From positions 248,001 to 312,000 of the forward strand of contig NZ_JAJSDZ010000005.1 in NCBI RefSeq assembly GCF_021272385.1: DNA of 64,000 nucleotides. Reading direction: 5' to 3'. The notes under the pieces were generated by a model. The model was given only the letters and a program-made list of their open reading frames with translations. It was not told the origin of the DNA and ran no database searches. The stretch is from Vibrio salinus. GTDB taxonomy: Bacteria > Pseudomonadota > Gammaproteobacteria > Enterobacterales > Vibrionaceae. Position numbers and translations under genes: made by a program. This document shows, one piece after another, positions 37,097 through 47,289 of this stretch; the stretch's first letter is position 1; each line of letters begins with the position of its first letter.

Positions 37097-37366
37097 CTAA
37101 AACAGATCGGGTTGAGTATCCTCCGAATCCAAAGTCGCCGCCGGATTCATTTCAGGCGGCGTTGTTTTTTTGATTTTTTCTGTTTGCCTTCGTCGGTAAC
37201 GTCTTCGACATAATTTTATGACATTCAATTTTTCCTGATTAGATAACTGTTGCCATCCAAACCGTTCCTGACGGTTTCTCATACAACCTTTACAATAACC
37301 TCTTTCATCAGCACTACAAACTCCAACACAAGGACTCGGCACATCAAAGAAATCTAACTGTTCCAT
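37097..37366 (-). CDS. DUF1289 family protein
   Basis: 89 residues with the family signature SPCVGVCSADERGYCKGCMR (four Cys, likely a metal or Fe-S site) at about residues 11-30, then R..RFGWQQLSNQEK and a strongly basic RRRYRRRQ. Family knowledge: DUF1289 (YdhL-like) proteins are widespread and uncharacterised. No SD stronger than GGAACAG is seen before the ATG. Divergent from the META-domain lipoprotein. Confidence 0.85.
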   Translation of the reverse strand: MEQLDFFDVPSPCVGVCSADERGYCKGCMRNRQERFGWQQLSNQEKLNVIKLCRRRYRRRQTEKIKKTTPPEMNPAATLDSEDTQPDLF

Positions 37367-37474
37367 AAGAATAAATTCTCAGATTTAAAATTGAATTATT
37401 TTTTCTCTCATATAAAATTTACGACAAATTATTCAAACAATACAAATAACACTCTAGCGTATAAGGTTGGTTAT

Positions 37475-37912
37475 ATGAAGTTTGGTGTAAAACTCTTTTT
37501 GTCTCTTTCTGCAGTAACCTTGTTTACCGCTGGATGTACATCTTCAGGATCGCAAAAATCACGTTATTCTCTGAATGAGTTGCAAGCCCAGAAATGGTCA
37601 TTGACTCAGATAAACGGAGAAAAAGTCTCTTTGCCTAAAGGTGATAGCATACCCTATATCGTCATTGATAAAAAAATGATGGCTGTTGGTTCAGCAGGGT
37701 GCAATCATTTCTTTGCCCAAGCCAACATAGAAAAAAGCAAATTTCGTCTGGACCACTTGAATAAAACCCACAAAGTATGCGAGAAAGATGTAACCGCGCT
37801 GGAAAATACGTTTACTGATGCGATTCAGAAATGGAATTACATTAATATCAACGATAATAGCTTGGTTTTATCTGTTGGCAAAAAAAGCCTGACATTTACC
37901 GCAACTAACTAA
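37475..37912 (+). CDS. META-domain (HslJ-like) lipoprotein
   Basis: 145 residues. A lipoprotein signal peptide ends FTAGC (Cys21), followed by a META domain: WSLTQINGEKV, GCNHFFAQANIE and a C-terminal LENTFTDAIQKW. HslJ-like proteins are heat-inducible outer-membrane-associated proteins linked with novobiocin resistance in E. coli; the molecular role is unknown. The start is the ATG with GGTTGG upstream; a longer frame from 37391 has no signal-like start. Confidence 0.88.
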   Translation: MKFGVKLFLSLSAVTLFTAGCTSSGSQKSRYSLNELQAQKWSLTQINGEKVSLPKGDSIPYIVIDKKMMAVGSAGCNHFFAQANIEKSKFRLDHLNKTHKVCEKDVTALENTFTDAIQKWNYININDNSLVLSVGKKSLTFTATN

Positions 37913-37920
37913 GCGTATTT

Positions 37921-37952
37921 CCCCCTGTCGGTGACTTTTCGCTAACAGGGGG
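37921..37952. terminator. Hairpin between convergent genes
   Basis: 8-bp stem CCCCCTGT / ACAGGGGG with a 16-base loop, 9 bases after the lipoprotein stop and just before the convergent methyltransferase stop. It lacks a T-run on either side. Confidence 0.5.
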
Positions 37953-37962
37953 AATGGTATTA

Positions 37963-38895
37963 TTAACGGAAAACCATCACTTTCAGCGCTGCTTCCGGAT
38001 CAATATCGGAAAATTCTGCAGGATTATCAAGACGGGCAACAAATTTTACGTCAGGAGCGTATTCAGCCATTTGTTCAATCAGAAACTGACTGGTTAAAGA
38101 CGGTGAATTAACGCAAGCCAAAACAGTACCGTCACGACTCAGTAATTCAGAAAGTCTTTTCAAAATTTTCTTATAATCAGATGTTAGCGCGAAGCTGCCT
38201 TTTTGGAATGAAGGAGGATCTATAATGATAAGGTCATATGGACCATTTTTCCTTATTTTCCCCCACGACTTAAAAATATCATGCGGCAAAAATTTCACCT
38301 TAGACAAATCATGCCCATTAAGCCGGTGGTTTTCTCTTCCGACAGAAAGCGCAGGCTTTGACATATCGACATTCACAACTACTGAGGCTCCTCCTTCAAT
38401 TGCTGCTACAGAAAATCCACAGGTATAAGAAAATAGATTCAAAACACGACAATGATGGCTCTGTTTCTGAACCCAATCCCGTCCTAATCTCATATCAAGA
38501 AATAGCCCACTGTTCTGGTTCTTACCCAGACTCATCTGATATTTAAGACCGTTTTCAGTCACGATCGGAGCCCATTCAACATCACCGGTTATAACCTCTG
38601 TTTGAGAACTACTCTGATACCGGTATTGAATAATGATGGCTTTACCGGATGCTTTTCCCCAACTTACTGAACCCGCCAGCTCATTCAGAGCCTGCTTTAA
38701 GCGGTGAAGAAAGCTATCATCCTGTTCTTTGAAAATAGCAACAACAAGTTGGTTATCAATCCAGTCTGCCGTTAACTGCTCTAACCCTGGCCACCAACGT
38801 CCCCGGCCATGAAACAAACGGCGAACTTCACCTGATGCATGCGGTAACTGATTAACAATCTCAGAAATAAAATCGCCCAACGCATCCTTATTCAT
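37963..38895 (-). CDS. Class I SAM-dependent RNA methyltransferase (RlmI/RlmK-like, no PUA domain)
   Basis: 310 residues. A short N-terminal domain precedes a Rossmann methyltransferase: motif I VLNLFSYTCGFSVAAIEGGA, acidic VNVDMSKPAL, and the catalytic IIIDPPSF as in RlmI/RlmK m5C/m7G 23S rRNA enzymes. The substrate is not determined by sequence alone. The start is taken at the third in-frame Met with AGAG 6-8 bases upstream; a TTG at 38913 and ATG at 38901 are alternatives. The pseudouridine synthase gene ends 25 bases upstream, so both RNA-modification genes probably share a transcript. Confidence 0.85.
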   Translation of the reverse strand: MNKDALGDFISEIVNQLPHASGEVRRLFHGRGRWWPGLEQLTADWIDNQLVVAIFKEQDDSFLHRLKQALNELAGSVSWGKASGKAIIIQYRYQSSSQTEVITGDVEWAPIVTENGLKYQMSLGKNQNSGLFLDMRLGRDWVQKQSHHCRVLNLFSYTCGFSVAAIEGGASVVVNVDMSKPALSVGRENHRLNGHDLSKVKFLPHDIFKSWGKIRKNGPYDLIIIDPPSFQKGSFALTSDYKKILKRLSELLSRDGTVLACVNSPSLTSQFLIEQMAEYAPDVKFVARLDNPAEFSDIDPEAALKVMVFR

Positions 38896-38920
38896 ATTCA
38901 TCTCTATATACAATTTGGTT

Positions 38921-39607
38921 TTATTTTACAAAAACGACAGGCCAGTTAAGTGCCTCAGGATTAACCCACTCACCTTCCAGTATTTTTAATATTTCAACTG
39001 ACTGCCAACGTCCATCTTGGGGTATGTAGCGAAAAGAAAAGTTTTCGCCCTCAAATTCAAAAGATAGACAGTACGCATGCAAATAACCTCTGTCAGACTG
39101 TGACTGAGAGTTGTAAATCGGATCACCTATAATTGGGGCACCAATTGACTTTAACGACACTCGAATTTGATGCGTTTTACCGGTAAGGGGTTTACACAAA
39201 AACAAACGTTCTCCGGGAGAGGCTGACCGGGAAAAGAACTGAGTAAACGCCGGATTTTTATCTGAAGGCAATAGCTTCCAGGCGGAGCGTCTGGAGCGGG
39301 CCATATCACCGGAAATAAGCCCCTGTTTTTTTCTTGGCTTTTTATCGCTAAGTGCTAAATAGAATTTCTGAACTAAGTGATTCTCAAACAAAGAACCAAA
39401 TTTCGCGGCAGCTTCAGAACTTCTGGCCAGAATTAACAAACCGGACGTCATTTTATCCAGCCGGTGAACCAGAAAAAGCGGTTTCCCATCAACACGTTTA
39501 CTCACTTCGCTTACAAGAGCAATATCACTATCGTCTTTATGAACAGAAACGCCAGAAAACTTATTAATAATAATAAAATCCTGATGAGTATATACAATCT
39601 CAAACAT
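38921..39607 (-). CDS. RluA-family pseudouridine synthase
   Basis: 228 residues, without an S4 domain. The catalytic Asp is in FLVHRLDKMTSGLLIL; KFYLALSDKKP and CKPLTGKTHQIRVSLKSIGAPIIGD complete the RluA fold. I associate this short form with the family TIGR01621; the target (rRNA or tRNA) is unknown. AGGAG lies 5 bases before the chosen ATG; a GTG two codons earlier overlaps that SD and is unlikely. Probably co-transcribed with the downstream methyltransferase. Confidence 0.88.
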   Translation of the reverse strand: MFEIVYTHQDFIIINKFSGVSVHKDDSDIALVSEVSKRVDGKPLFLVHRLDKMTSGLLILARSSEAAAKFGSLFENHLVQKFYLALSDKKPRKKQGLISGDMARSRRSAWKLLPSDKNPAFTQFFSRSASPGERLFLCKPLTGKTHQIRVSLKSIGAPIIGDPIYNSQSQSDRGYLHAYCLSFEFEGENFSFRYIPQDGRWQSVEILKILEGEWVNPEALNWPVVFVK

Positions 39608-39670
39608 GCTCACTCCTTAAAACGGAGCGCGATTATAATTGTTCTTATAATGAATGGCTATGAAAATAAG

Positions 39671-39690
39671 AATGGCCCGAACGGGCCATT
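39671..39690 (-). terminator. Terminator of the sodium-dependent transporter gene
   Basis: 8-bp stem AATGGCCC / GGGCCATT with a GAAC loop; on the minus strand it runs into CTTATTTTC. It lies 14 bases after the transporter stop. Confidence 0.8.
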
Positions 39691-39704
39691 GAATAATTGA
39701 AGAA

Positions 39705-41048
39705 TTAAAAATGTGGATAAGCGAATACCATGAGAATGGCAACCGGACAGATAAACTTCACATACCATGGCCAGATTCGCCAAAACAATGATGATTCAAT
39801 TTCTGGATTGCCCTGCTTCAGCTCTTCGAGTAATTTATTCCGTTTCCATATCCAGCCAACAACGACAGCCCAAACCGCACCAAGTAATGGCTGCATATAA
39901 ACCGTTGTTGCATCCACAACAATGCCGAATAATGTGCCAAAATGTAAGGAGATAATAACACTGGCAATCAGAATCAAACCGCCTATAACCCAGGTTGCAA
40001 CATGGCGCTCCCATTTTAATTCATCCTGAGCTGCTGCAACCGGAACTTCCAACATTGAAATTGAAGAAGTTAAAGCAGCAATAACCATCAAAACAAAGAA
40101 ACAGAAACTAAGTGCTATGCCAATCCCGCCCATCGTTTCAAACATGGATGGCAATACGGTAAACACAAGATCAGCTGAACTTTTTAATTCACCGGTTTTC
40201 GTAAAAATCTCAACACCGTGATTTTTAGCAACAAACATTGCCGGCAAAATCAAAAGTCCCGCACAAAAAGCAACACCCGTATCAATCGTTGCAACCTGCG
40301 CTGCCGTTTTTGGCAGGTTCACATCTTTTTTAAGATATGAGCCGTAAACCATCATCGAACAACAACCCAGCGATAAAGAGAAAAAGGCCTGTCCCATCGC
40401 ATCAACTAACAAACCGCCATTGATATGTGAAAGATCGGGGACCAGATACATCTTCAGACCTTCCATTGCACCATCCTGCGTGAAGATATAAATAATCATA
40501 ACTGCAAATAGAACGAACAGCATTGGCATCAATCGGGTTGACCACTTTTCAATACCATCTGCAACACCTTTTTGAACAACAAAAATGGTCACCAGACCGA
40601 ATAATAAAGCCAGTACAATATTCCGGCTATCACCGAAATTAACCAACCAGTCGGCGACAGTTTCCATACCCATCGATTGAAGAATCGGAGCAACAGCATA
40701 TCCCATCAGCCAACCGGCAATAATGGCATAAAAACTCAGAATAAATGCAGCCGTTAACAAACCAATAAACCCGAAACTACCGGCGGCAAACCGGTTACTT
40801 TTCCAGATGGAACGAATTGAAGAGATAGGGTTAGACTGACCATAGCGTCCGATGGTCAGTTCCGCAACTAACATCGGATAAGCCAATAAGAACACCATCA
40901 CCAGATAGATCACTAAAAACGCGGCGCCACCGTTATCCGCAGCTTTTGTCGGAAAACCCCAGACGTTTCCCAAACCAACCGCTGAACCTGCTGCAGCCAT
41001 GATAAAGCCGATTCTCGACGAGAAATGACCTCTACTACTACTTGCCAT
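39705..41048 (-). CDS. Sodium-dependent transporter, NSS (SNF) family
   Basis: 447-residue inner-membrane symporter with about 11 or 12 TM helices. The N-terminal family signature is clear: SRIGFIMAAAGSAVGLGNVWGFP (Na+ and substrate site of TM1), and TM6 has AMGQAFFSLSLGCC. The NSS family (LeuT/TnaT/MhsT relatives) imports amino acids or similar solutes with Na+, fitting a marine host. The substrate is not predictable from sequence. No riboswitch was recognised upstream. Confidence 0.93.
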   Translation of the reverse strand: MASSSRGHFSSRIGFIMAAAGSAVGLGNVWGFPTKAADNGGAAFLVIYLVMVFLLAYPMLVAELTIGRYGQSNPISSIRSIWKSNRFAAGSFGFIGLLTAAFILSFYAIIAGWLMGYAVAPILQSMGMETVADWLVNFGDSRNIVLALLFGLVTIFVVQKGVADGIEKWSTRLMPMLFVLFAVMIIYIFTQDGAMEGLKMYLVPDLSHINGGLLVDAMGQAFFSLSLGCCSMMVYGSYLKKDVNLPKTAAQVATIDTGVAFCAGLLILPAMFVAKNHGVEIFTKTGELKSSADLVFTVLPSMFETMGGIGIALSFCFFVLMVIAALTSSISMLEVPVAAAQDELKWERHVATWVIGGLILIASVIISLHFGTLFGIVVDATTVYMQPLLGAVWAVVVGWIWKRNKLLEELKQGNPEIESSLFWRIWPWYVKFICPVAILMVFAYPHF

Positions 41049-41548
41049 ACATATATACCAAATTAAAACACATCATCATCTTCAGAACATGCCAAAGACT
41101 GTAAAAAAATCTTTACAACAAATGAAAAACATCCATTTGTCAAAGCGTGGCAAGTAAACCAGTTTCGGAATAAAATTGAAAGGCAAAAATTGTAAATACT
41201 TCTGTTTTTTTGAAGATATCAGGCTTTGTTTTCTGAACAAAACAGTTTTTATACAACTACAAACTATTCATTAACGTTTAAACAACATAAAACTCCAAAT
41301 GAAATCCGACTAAAAATACGGCTTATTTCGCTTCTTCTTCAAATGTTTTATTCCACAGAGAATACAGAAACCCTTCAATTATAAAATTTCAAAAGAAATG
41401 TCATATTTATTAGATCAATTCGATCTTTTTGTATTCATTTCTCTAAGTTATCTAAAGAATCGGAAAAAATTTTCGATAACTTCATATAGTCTTTCTATTA
41501 TTACTTTGATTAATAACCGTCGCTTATACCTTAATTAGGGTGTTTTAT
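41049..41548. other. 500-bp AT-rich divergent promoter region
   Basis: Lies between the NSS transporter and a chemoreceptor gene, with promoters expected for both. No ORF, riboswitch or strong hairpin is seen. AGGGTG just before the chemoreceptor ATG is its ribosome site. Confidence 0.5.
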
Positions 41549-43714
41549 ATGAAGTTAAAATCAATACAAACAAAAATTGCACTGACCGCCGGTATCTGCC
41601 TTTTCATAACAGCAGGTATGCTGGTCGTCTTCAGCATTTATTCATCAACAACGACACAAGGCTTTGTTTCTCACAATGTTTCATCATTAGTTAATAACGA
41701 AACGGAGAAAAAACTGGTGTCAACGGCACAAGATTATGCTCAGTCAATCAGCCGGCGGCTGGAAGAAGCAATAAGTAGTGCCAGAGCCATCGCAGATGCT
41801 TCCGGCGCAGCCAAAGCATACGACTTAAACCACAATGTACAATCCCTGACCAGGCCACTTTTTAATAGCATGTTGGTAAGGGTTTTAAAAAGTAATCCGG
41901 ATTTAAATGGTACCTACTCATGCTGGGCACCCAATGCATTTGATAATAAAGATCCTCATTTCCGCAATGGCGAAAATGGCAATAATAAGGACACTGGCCG
42001 CTTTACCCCATACTGGGTCAGAGACTCATCTGGCAACATTCGGGTTCAATCGTTGGTTGAATATGATTCAACAGAGTCACACCCAAACGGAGTAATGAAA
42101 GGGAATTGGTATCAGGTGCCAAAAGCCACAAAAAATGAAACCGTAACCGCTCCGTTGCCATACATTGTAAATGGAAAACATGTTTGGCTGGTAACATTGT
42201 CCGTCCCCATTATCGCTGACAATAAATTTTTTGGGGTAGTCGGAGCAGATTATGATTTGGATTTTGTGCAAAAACTGGCGAAAGAAGTTTCCCAGCAATT
42301 ATATAACGGACAATCTCAGGTCACGATTCTCACTCAAGATGGCTTGACCATCGCCGATAGCGCCCATCCAGAAGCAATAGGGAAACCAATTACCAATATC
42401 TTTGCCGATAATTCGAAAAAAATCATAGAGTCAACAAAAGCGGGAAAAGTTACCGTTTCTCTGGATAAAAAAACAAATAATATCCAAATCTTAGCACCAA
42501 TCAGTCTTGGTAAAACAAACATTAAATGGGCCATCACAATATCGGTGAATAAGAATCTTGTACTGGAGGATGTCGATAAATTAGTCAGTGAATTATCCAC
42601 CAACAATTCATCTGATGTTCAATGGCAGATCATTATTGGGGTGATAATTACTATCCTGGCTATCATCGCACTGGTTCTGACCGCTAAAAAACTGGCGACT
42701 CCGATTCTCAGTGCCGTCGACATGGCGACATCCATATCAAAGGGTCAGTTCAATAAACGACTAGACTACCGAAGTGAAGATGAAGTCGGTCAACTTGCTG
42801 AATCTTTGGATAATATGGCGGTTTCGTTACAAGGCCAGGTAGAAATTGCAGAACAAATTGCCAAAGGTGAACTGAATATCGATGTCCAACTTGCCTCTGA
42901 CGAAGACCAGCTTGGTAATGCTCTTGACCTTATGATCCAGGATTTGAACAATCTTGTCGGACAAATAAAACAGCGCTCGGATGTCATTTCAACAACCGCA
43001 TCAAATGTATCAGACTTAAGCCATGACTTATCTAACGGGGCAAATGATTCAGCTTCAGCCATCACTGAAATCAGTGCGACCATAACCCAGATAGCTGCAC
43101 AAATCCGTCAGACATCCGATAATGCAGACAAGGCCAGTCAGCTCTCTAAACGAAATTTTGAATCTGCAGAAAAAGGTAATGCATTAATGGCCGAGCTTCA
43201 GGATGCAATGCAGGAAATCGAACAATCAGGTCAAGACATTAATAATATTATTGGTGCCATTGAAGACATCGCTGAACAAACAAATTTACTGGCACTCAAT
43301 GCCGCAATTGAAGCCGCTCGTGCGGGCGAACAAGGCCGGGGCTTCGCTGTTGTTGCTGACGAAGTCAGAAAACTTGCAGCCCGAAGTGCAGAAGCAGTAC
43401 AACAAACCAGTAAATTAATTGAAACGTCTTCTGTCAAAACACAAAATGGTATCCAGTTGTCACAGGATACGGCAAGTGCTTTACATGAAATTGTGGAAAC
43501 CGTTGCTGAGGTTTCGGATATCATGAACGAAATTGCGCAGGCCGCCGGAGAACAGGCGGAAGGCGCCGAACAGGTATCTCAGGGCATTAATCAAATTGAT
43601 GAGGTAACACATAAAAATAGCCAAAATTCTGAGGACTGTTCAACGGCCGCAAATGAACTAACTGAGCAATCAGAAAAACTCAACGATCTAATAAAACAGT
43701 TCAACCTGAAATAA
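41549..43714 (+). CDS. Methyl-accepting chemotaxis protein with double Cache domain (paralogue)
   Basis: 721-residue receptor with the same layout as the one at 32088-34250: TM1 at about residues 8-30, a dCache sensor with [20 protein letters not shown] and [25 protein letters not shown]2 near 360-382, tandem HAMP-like units, and a signalling domain with [20 protein letters not shown]. The two are paralogues with diverged sensors but near-identical tips. The start is the ATG with AGGGTG 6-7 bases upstream; a GTG three codons earlier falls within that SD. A hairpin follows the stop. Confidence 0.95.
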   Translation: MKLKSIQTKIALTAGICLFITAGMLVVFSIYSSTTTQGFVSHNVSSLVNNETEKKLVSTAQDYAQSISRRLEEAISSARAIADASGAAKAYDLNHNVQSLTRPLFNSMLVRVLKSNPDLNGTYSCWAPNAFDNKDPHFRNGENGNNKDTGRFTPYWVRDSSGNIRVQSLVEYDSTESHPNGVMKGNWYQVPKATKNETVTAPLPYIVNGKHVWLVTLSVPIIADNKFFGVVGADYDLDFVQKLAKEVSQQLYNGQSQVTILTQDGLTIADSAHPEAIGKPITNIFADNSKKIIESTKAGKVTVSLDKKTNNIQILAPISLGKTNIKWAITISVNKNLVLEDVDKLVSELSTNNSSDVQWQIIIGVIITILAIIALVLTAKKLATPILSAVDMATSISKGQFNKRLDYRSEDEVGQLAESLDNMAVSLQGQVEIAEQIAKGELNIDVQLASDEDQLGNALDLMIQDLNNLVGQIKQRSDVISTTASNVSDLSHDLSNGANDSASAITEISATITQIAAQIRQTSDNADKASQLSKRNFESAEKGNALMAELQDAMQEIEQSGQDINNIIGAIEDIAEQTNLLALNAAIEAARAGEQGRGFAVVADEVRKLAARSAEAVQQTSKLIETSSVKTQNGIQLSQDTASALHEIVETVAEVSDIMNEIAQAAGEQAEGAEQVSQGINQIDEVTHKNSQNSEDCSTAANELTEQSEKLNDLIKQFNLK

Positions 43715-43727
43715 AACACACCACCAT

Positions 43728-43756
43728 GCCCCTGTTCTGAAAATCAGTTCAGGGGC
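43728..43756 (+). terminator. Hairpin after the chemoreceptor gene
   Basis: GCCCCTG pairs with CAGGGGC; inside, CTGA pairs with TCAG past a TT/TT internal loop. No T-run follows, so termination strength is doubtful. Confidence 0.5.
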
Positions 43757-43902
43757 GATAATTGCCGTTCAAAACTCAGATTATTTCGTAAAAAAATAGG
43801 CTAAAAACATTACTTACTATACAGTAGCAATTGAGAGTGATATTAGATAATTACCTTTTTTGATATTACTATTCTATTTAACATGACTGAACATTAGGTT
43901 AT

Positions 43903-45357
43903 ATGGATAAAGTCTATCATCTGCTCACCCTTGCAATTGTTGCTATTTACTGGTTATTAGTTGCATCAGTAACAATCAGGGTCGTAACCAAACGAACCGC
44001 CGTGAGTGTCTCATTGGCCTGGTTAATGGTTATCTATATTGTTCCAATCCTCGGTGTCATCTGCTACTTTCTTTTCGGAGAACTGAATTTAGGAGGGAAA
44101 AGAGCAGAAAGAGCCAGGGAAATGTTTGTCCCCTTCCGTTCATGGTTCAAACAACTGAATAGCTGTCAGGCGCATGCGACTGACACCATGGGTGAACACA
44201 TCTTCAAAATTGACGAATTATGTAATCATAGGATGGATATACCCGCCCTGAGTGGTAATACTTTAACCCTGCACTCAGATCCGAATAGAACCCTTCGTTC
44301 AGTCATTGACGATATTCAAAATGCGCAATCTTCAATTCGGATGGTATTTTATATCTGGCACCCGGAAGGTTTAGTCAAATCCGTTTCATCTGCACTCATA
44401 CAGGCAGCCAAAAGAGGGGTTTCTGTTAATATTTTGCTCGACGCAGCAGGTAGTCACCGCTTCTTTTCCAGCGCCTGGTTCACGATGATGAAAGATGCCG
44501 GTATAAACATCATCCCTGCCCTGGAAGTAAATATATTACGTATCTTTTTCCGGCGTATTGATTTACGCCAACACCGGAAAATCATCATCATTGATGAAAA
44601 AATCGCGTATACGGGCTCAATGAATATGGTCGACCCAAGTACATTTAAGCAGGATTCCGGTGTCGGAGAATGGATTGATCTGATGGTCAAAGTAACCGGA
44701 CCAACGGTTAACGTTCTGGCTGCTATACATTGTTGGGACTGGGAATTTGAAACGGGTGAGCGTAACTTTCCGACACTACCGGAATGCAAACTGGTACCCA
44801 ATGCGGCTCCTCATCCGATACAAGTGGTTCCGTCCGGTCCGGGACTACCGGAAAACCTGATTCTTCAGGTTTTAACACTGGCTATTCATCAGGCCAATGA
44901 GTCAATTACCATTACAACGCCTTATTTTGTTCCCAGCGCGGATCTGGTCAATGTCCTTAAACTAACCGCACAAAGGGGCATCACCGTCAATATCGTAATC
45001 CCCCATAGAAATGACTCTCTGATGGTCAAATGGGCATCCCGTTCATTTTACGGTGATCTTCTTGATGCCGGAATTAATATTTATGAATTTTATGGTGGGT
45101 TACTTCATACAAAATCCGTTGTTATTGATGATAAATTTTGTCTGATTGGAACCGTCAATATTGATATGCGCAGCTTATGGCTCAATTTCGAAGTGACGTT
45201 GGCCGTTGACGACAGTGATTTCACCAAACAGTTATATGAGATTCAAAATCAATATATACAACAATCACATAAAGTGATTTATTCTGAATGGCAAAACAGA
45301 CCTTTATACAACAAAGTATTAGAGCGTATTTATTACTTATTTAATCCGTTGCTTTAA
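43903..45357 (+). CDS. cls: Cardiolipin synthase
   Basis: 484-residue phospholipase-D-superfamily enzyme, which joins two phosphatidylglycerols into cardiolipin at the inner membrane. Two N-terminal TM helices (about residues 6-28 and 40-60) precede two HKD catalytic motifs: QHRKIIIIDEKIAYTGSMN and LHTKSVVIDDKFCLIGTVN. Length matches ClsA (486). It is a lone gene on the plus strand followed by metC after 80 bases. Confidence 0.95.
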   Translation: MDKVYHLLTLAIVAIYWLLVASVTIRVVTKRTAVSVSLAWLMVIYIVPILGVICYFLFGELNLGGKRAERAREMFVPFRSWFKQLNSCQAHATDTMGEHIFKIDELCNHRMDIPALSGNTLTLHSDPNRTLRSVIDDIQNAQSSIRMVFYIWHPEGLVKSVSSALIQAAKRGVSVNILLDAAGSHRFFSSAWFTMMKDAGINIIPALEVNILRIFFRRIDLRQHRKIIIIDEKIAYTGSMNMVDPSTFKQDSGVGEWIDLMVKVTGPTVNVLAAIHCWDWEFETGERNFPTLPECKLVPNAAPHPIQVVPSGPGLPENLILQVLTLAIHQANESITITTPYFVPSADLVNVLKLTAQRGITVNIVIPHRNDSLMVKWASRSFYGDLLDAGINIYEFYGGLLHTKSVVIDDKFCLIGTVNIDMRSLWLNFEVTLAVDDSDFTKQLYEIQNQYIQQSHKVIYSEWQNRPLYNKVLERIYYLFNPLL

Positions 45358-45437
45358 GACCTGATAACCATCAATCCGATTTAACGTAAAAAATAAACGC
45401 AGTTACAAATAATTAATTAACATAACAAGGACTCGTA

Positions 45438-46637
45438 ATGTCAGAAAATAAAAAAACCCAACTCATTACCATGGGCAGAAAAAACCAATGGACCCAGGGT
45501 GTTGTTAACCCTCCGATACAACGAGCATCTACTGTTTTGTTTAATTCTGTTTTAGAAAAACATAAAGCAACAACGAACAGAGCAAATAAAACTCTTTTCT
45601 ACGGGCGCCGGGGAACAAATACACATTTCGCACTTCAGGATGCAATGACACAACTCGAAAACGGTGCCGGATGTGCACTATTTCCGTGTGGTGCTGCAGC
45701 CATTGCAAATACAATCCTCTCATTTGTTGAAACCGGAGATCATATATTGATGGTTGATACATGTTACGAACCGACACGGAATTTCTGTGATGTTATGCTG
45801 AAAAAAATGGGTGTTGAAACAACCTATTATGAACCGACCATCGGCAAAGATATTGGCTCCTTAATTCAACCCAATACCAAAATTTTGTTTACTGAGTCTC
45901 CAGGGTCCATCACAATGGAAGTTCAGGATATTCCAGCCCTTTCTCGAATAGCCCATGAGCACGGCATTATTGTTATAATGGATAACACGTGGTCTGCCGG
46001 CCTTCACTTTAATGCCTTAGAACACGGGGTTGATATTTCGATTCAGGCGGCGACGAAATACATTGTTGGTCATTCAGATACCATGATAGGCACAGCCGTT
46101 GCCAAAGCGCCCTATTGGGACCAGTTGCGTGAACAAGCTTATCTTATGGGACAGTGTGTTTCGCCTGACGATGCCTATAGCGCACTCAGAGGATTAAGAA
46201 CATTGGATGTTCGTATGAAACAACACCAGTCCGGCAGCCTGAAGATTGCTCAGTGGCTGGAATCACAGCCCGATGTCGATCATGTTCGCCACCCGGCTCT
46301 GGAATCCTGCCCGGGAAATGATATTTTCAAACGGGATTTTACCGGCGGAAATGGCCTGTTTTCATTTGTCATGAAAGGAAGTCACCCAAAAGCCACCACG
46401 GCATTGCTTGATGGCATGAAACACTTTGGTATGGGATACTCGTGGGGTGGATTTGAAAGTTTAATTCTGGCGAATGAACCCGAAAGCTTTAAGTCATTAC
46501 GTACAGTCGCAAATCCGAATTTCAGTGGGACATTATTCCGCATCCATATAGGTCTGGAAGACCCGGACGATCTGATTAATGATCTGGAAGCAGGATTAAA
46601 CCGGTATCGAAACATGCTTCAACAGAAACCAGAATAA
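45438..46637 (+). CDS. metC: Cystathionine beta-lyase
   Basis: 399-residue PLP enzyme that cleaves cystathionine to homocysteine, ammonia and pyruvate in methionine synthesis. The Cys/Met-metabolism family signature and Schiff-base lysine are in ISIQAATKYIVGHSD; YGRRGTNTHFALQDAM and the C-terminal MGYSWGGFESLI match MetC rather than MetB. AAGGA lies about 8 bases before the ATG. I see no convincing MetJ box in the 80-base spacer. An 11-bp terminator follows. Confidence 0.94.
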   Translation: MSENKKTQLITMGRKNQWTQGVVNPPIQRASTVLFNSVLEKHKATTNRANKTLFYGRRGTNTHFALQDAMTQLENGAGCALFPCGAAAIANTILSFVETGDHILMVDTCYEPTRNFCDVMLKKMGVETTYYEPTIGKDIGSLIQPNTKILFTESPGSITMEVQDIPALSRIAHEHGIIVIMDNTWSAGLHFNALEHGVDISIQAATKYIVGHSDTMIGTAVAKAPYWDQLREQAYLMGQCVSPDDAYSALRGLRTLDVRMKQHQSGSLKIAQWLESQPDVDHVRHPALESCPGNDIFKRDFTGGNGLFSFVMKGSHPKATTALLDGMKHFGMGYSWGGFESLILANEPESFKSLRTVANPNFSGTLFRIHIGLEDPDDLINDLEAGLNRYRNMLQQKPE

Positions 46638-46648
46638 GTGAAACGAAT

Positions 46649-46690
46649 AACTACGTGAGACGATTTGGCTCACGTAGTTTCACTCTCTTT
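46649..46690. terminator. Bidirectional terminator between metC and tag
   Basis: Perfect 11-bp stem AACTACGTGAG / CTCACGTAGTT with a 9-base loop, followed on the plus strand by TCACTCTCTTTTT. The tag stop codon lies inside it. Confidence 0.8.
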
Positions 46691-47254
46691 TTGAGCGCAA
46701 AAACAGTCAATACTGTGCTCATTAATTAAACCACAAGCCTGAAGGTAAGAATAACAAATAGTTGATCCAAAAAATTTAAATCCACGCATCTTTAAATCAA
46801 GACTGATTTGATCAGATAACTCTGACGTTACCTGAAAATCTTCCTTTCTCTCCGGGCGTAAAACCACGGGCTTACCGCCAACATATTCCCAGAGATACCG
46901 GCTGAAAGAACCAAACTCATTCTGAATAGCTAAAAAAACTTTTGCATTACCAATCGCAGCCTGAATCTTTCCCCTGTGCCTGATAATTTCGGAGTTATTC
47001 ACTAGCTGTTCAACCTTTTCTGCGTCATAATTCGCTACCAATGACGGTTCAAAATTATCAAAAGCCTTCCTGTACCCTTCTCTGCGTCTTAGAATCGTAT
47101 ACCAGCTTAACCCGGCCTGAGCAGATTCCAGAATTACAAATTCAAACAGAGTTCTATCATCGTATACCGGAACACCCCATTCCTTGTCATGGTATTTAAC
47201 GTAGTCAGTTTTGGATAAATCCAGCCATGGGCATCTTTTTTTCTCCACAGTCAC
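46670..47254 (-). CDS. tag: DNA-3-methyladenine glycosylase I
   Basis: 194-residue base-excision repair enzyme removing 3-methyladenine from DNA. Recognisable segments are KRCPWLDLSKTDYVKYHDKEWGVP, QAGLSWYTILRRREGYR, IIRHRGKIQAAIGNA and FKFFGSTICYSYLQACGLINEHSIDCFC, which include the zinc-binding Cys/His set. It lies downstream of the psp genes on the same strand, 35 bases after pspC, so it could be read through from the psp promoter. Confidence 0.95.
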   Translation of the reverse strand: MTVEKKRCPWLDLSKTDYVKYHDKEWGVPVYDDRTLFEFVILESAQAGLSWYTILRRREGYRKAFDNFEPSLVANYDAEKVEQLVNNSEIIRHRGKIQAAIGNAKVFLAIQNEFGSFSRYLWEYVGGKPVVLRPERKEDFQVTSELSDQISLDLKMRGFKFFGSTICYSYLQACGLINEHSIDCFCAQKESETT

Positions 47255-47289
47255 CTCTTCTTATGTGTAGTGGTTATGTGATGATTTTT

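Noticed and set aside
41049..41548. Searched for a glycine or lysine riboswitch before the sodium-dependent transporter
   Set aside because: No conserved core of either class was found on the minus strand.
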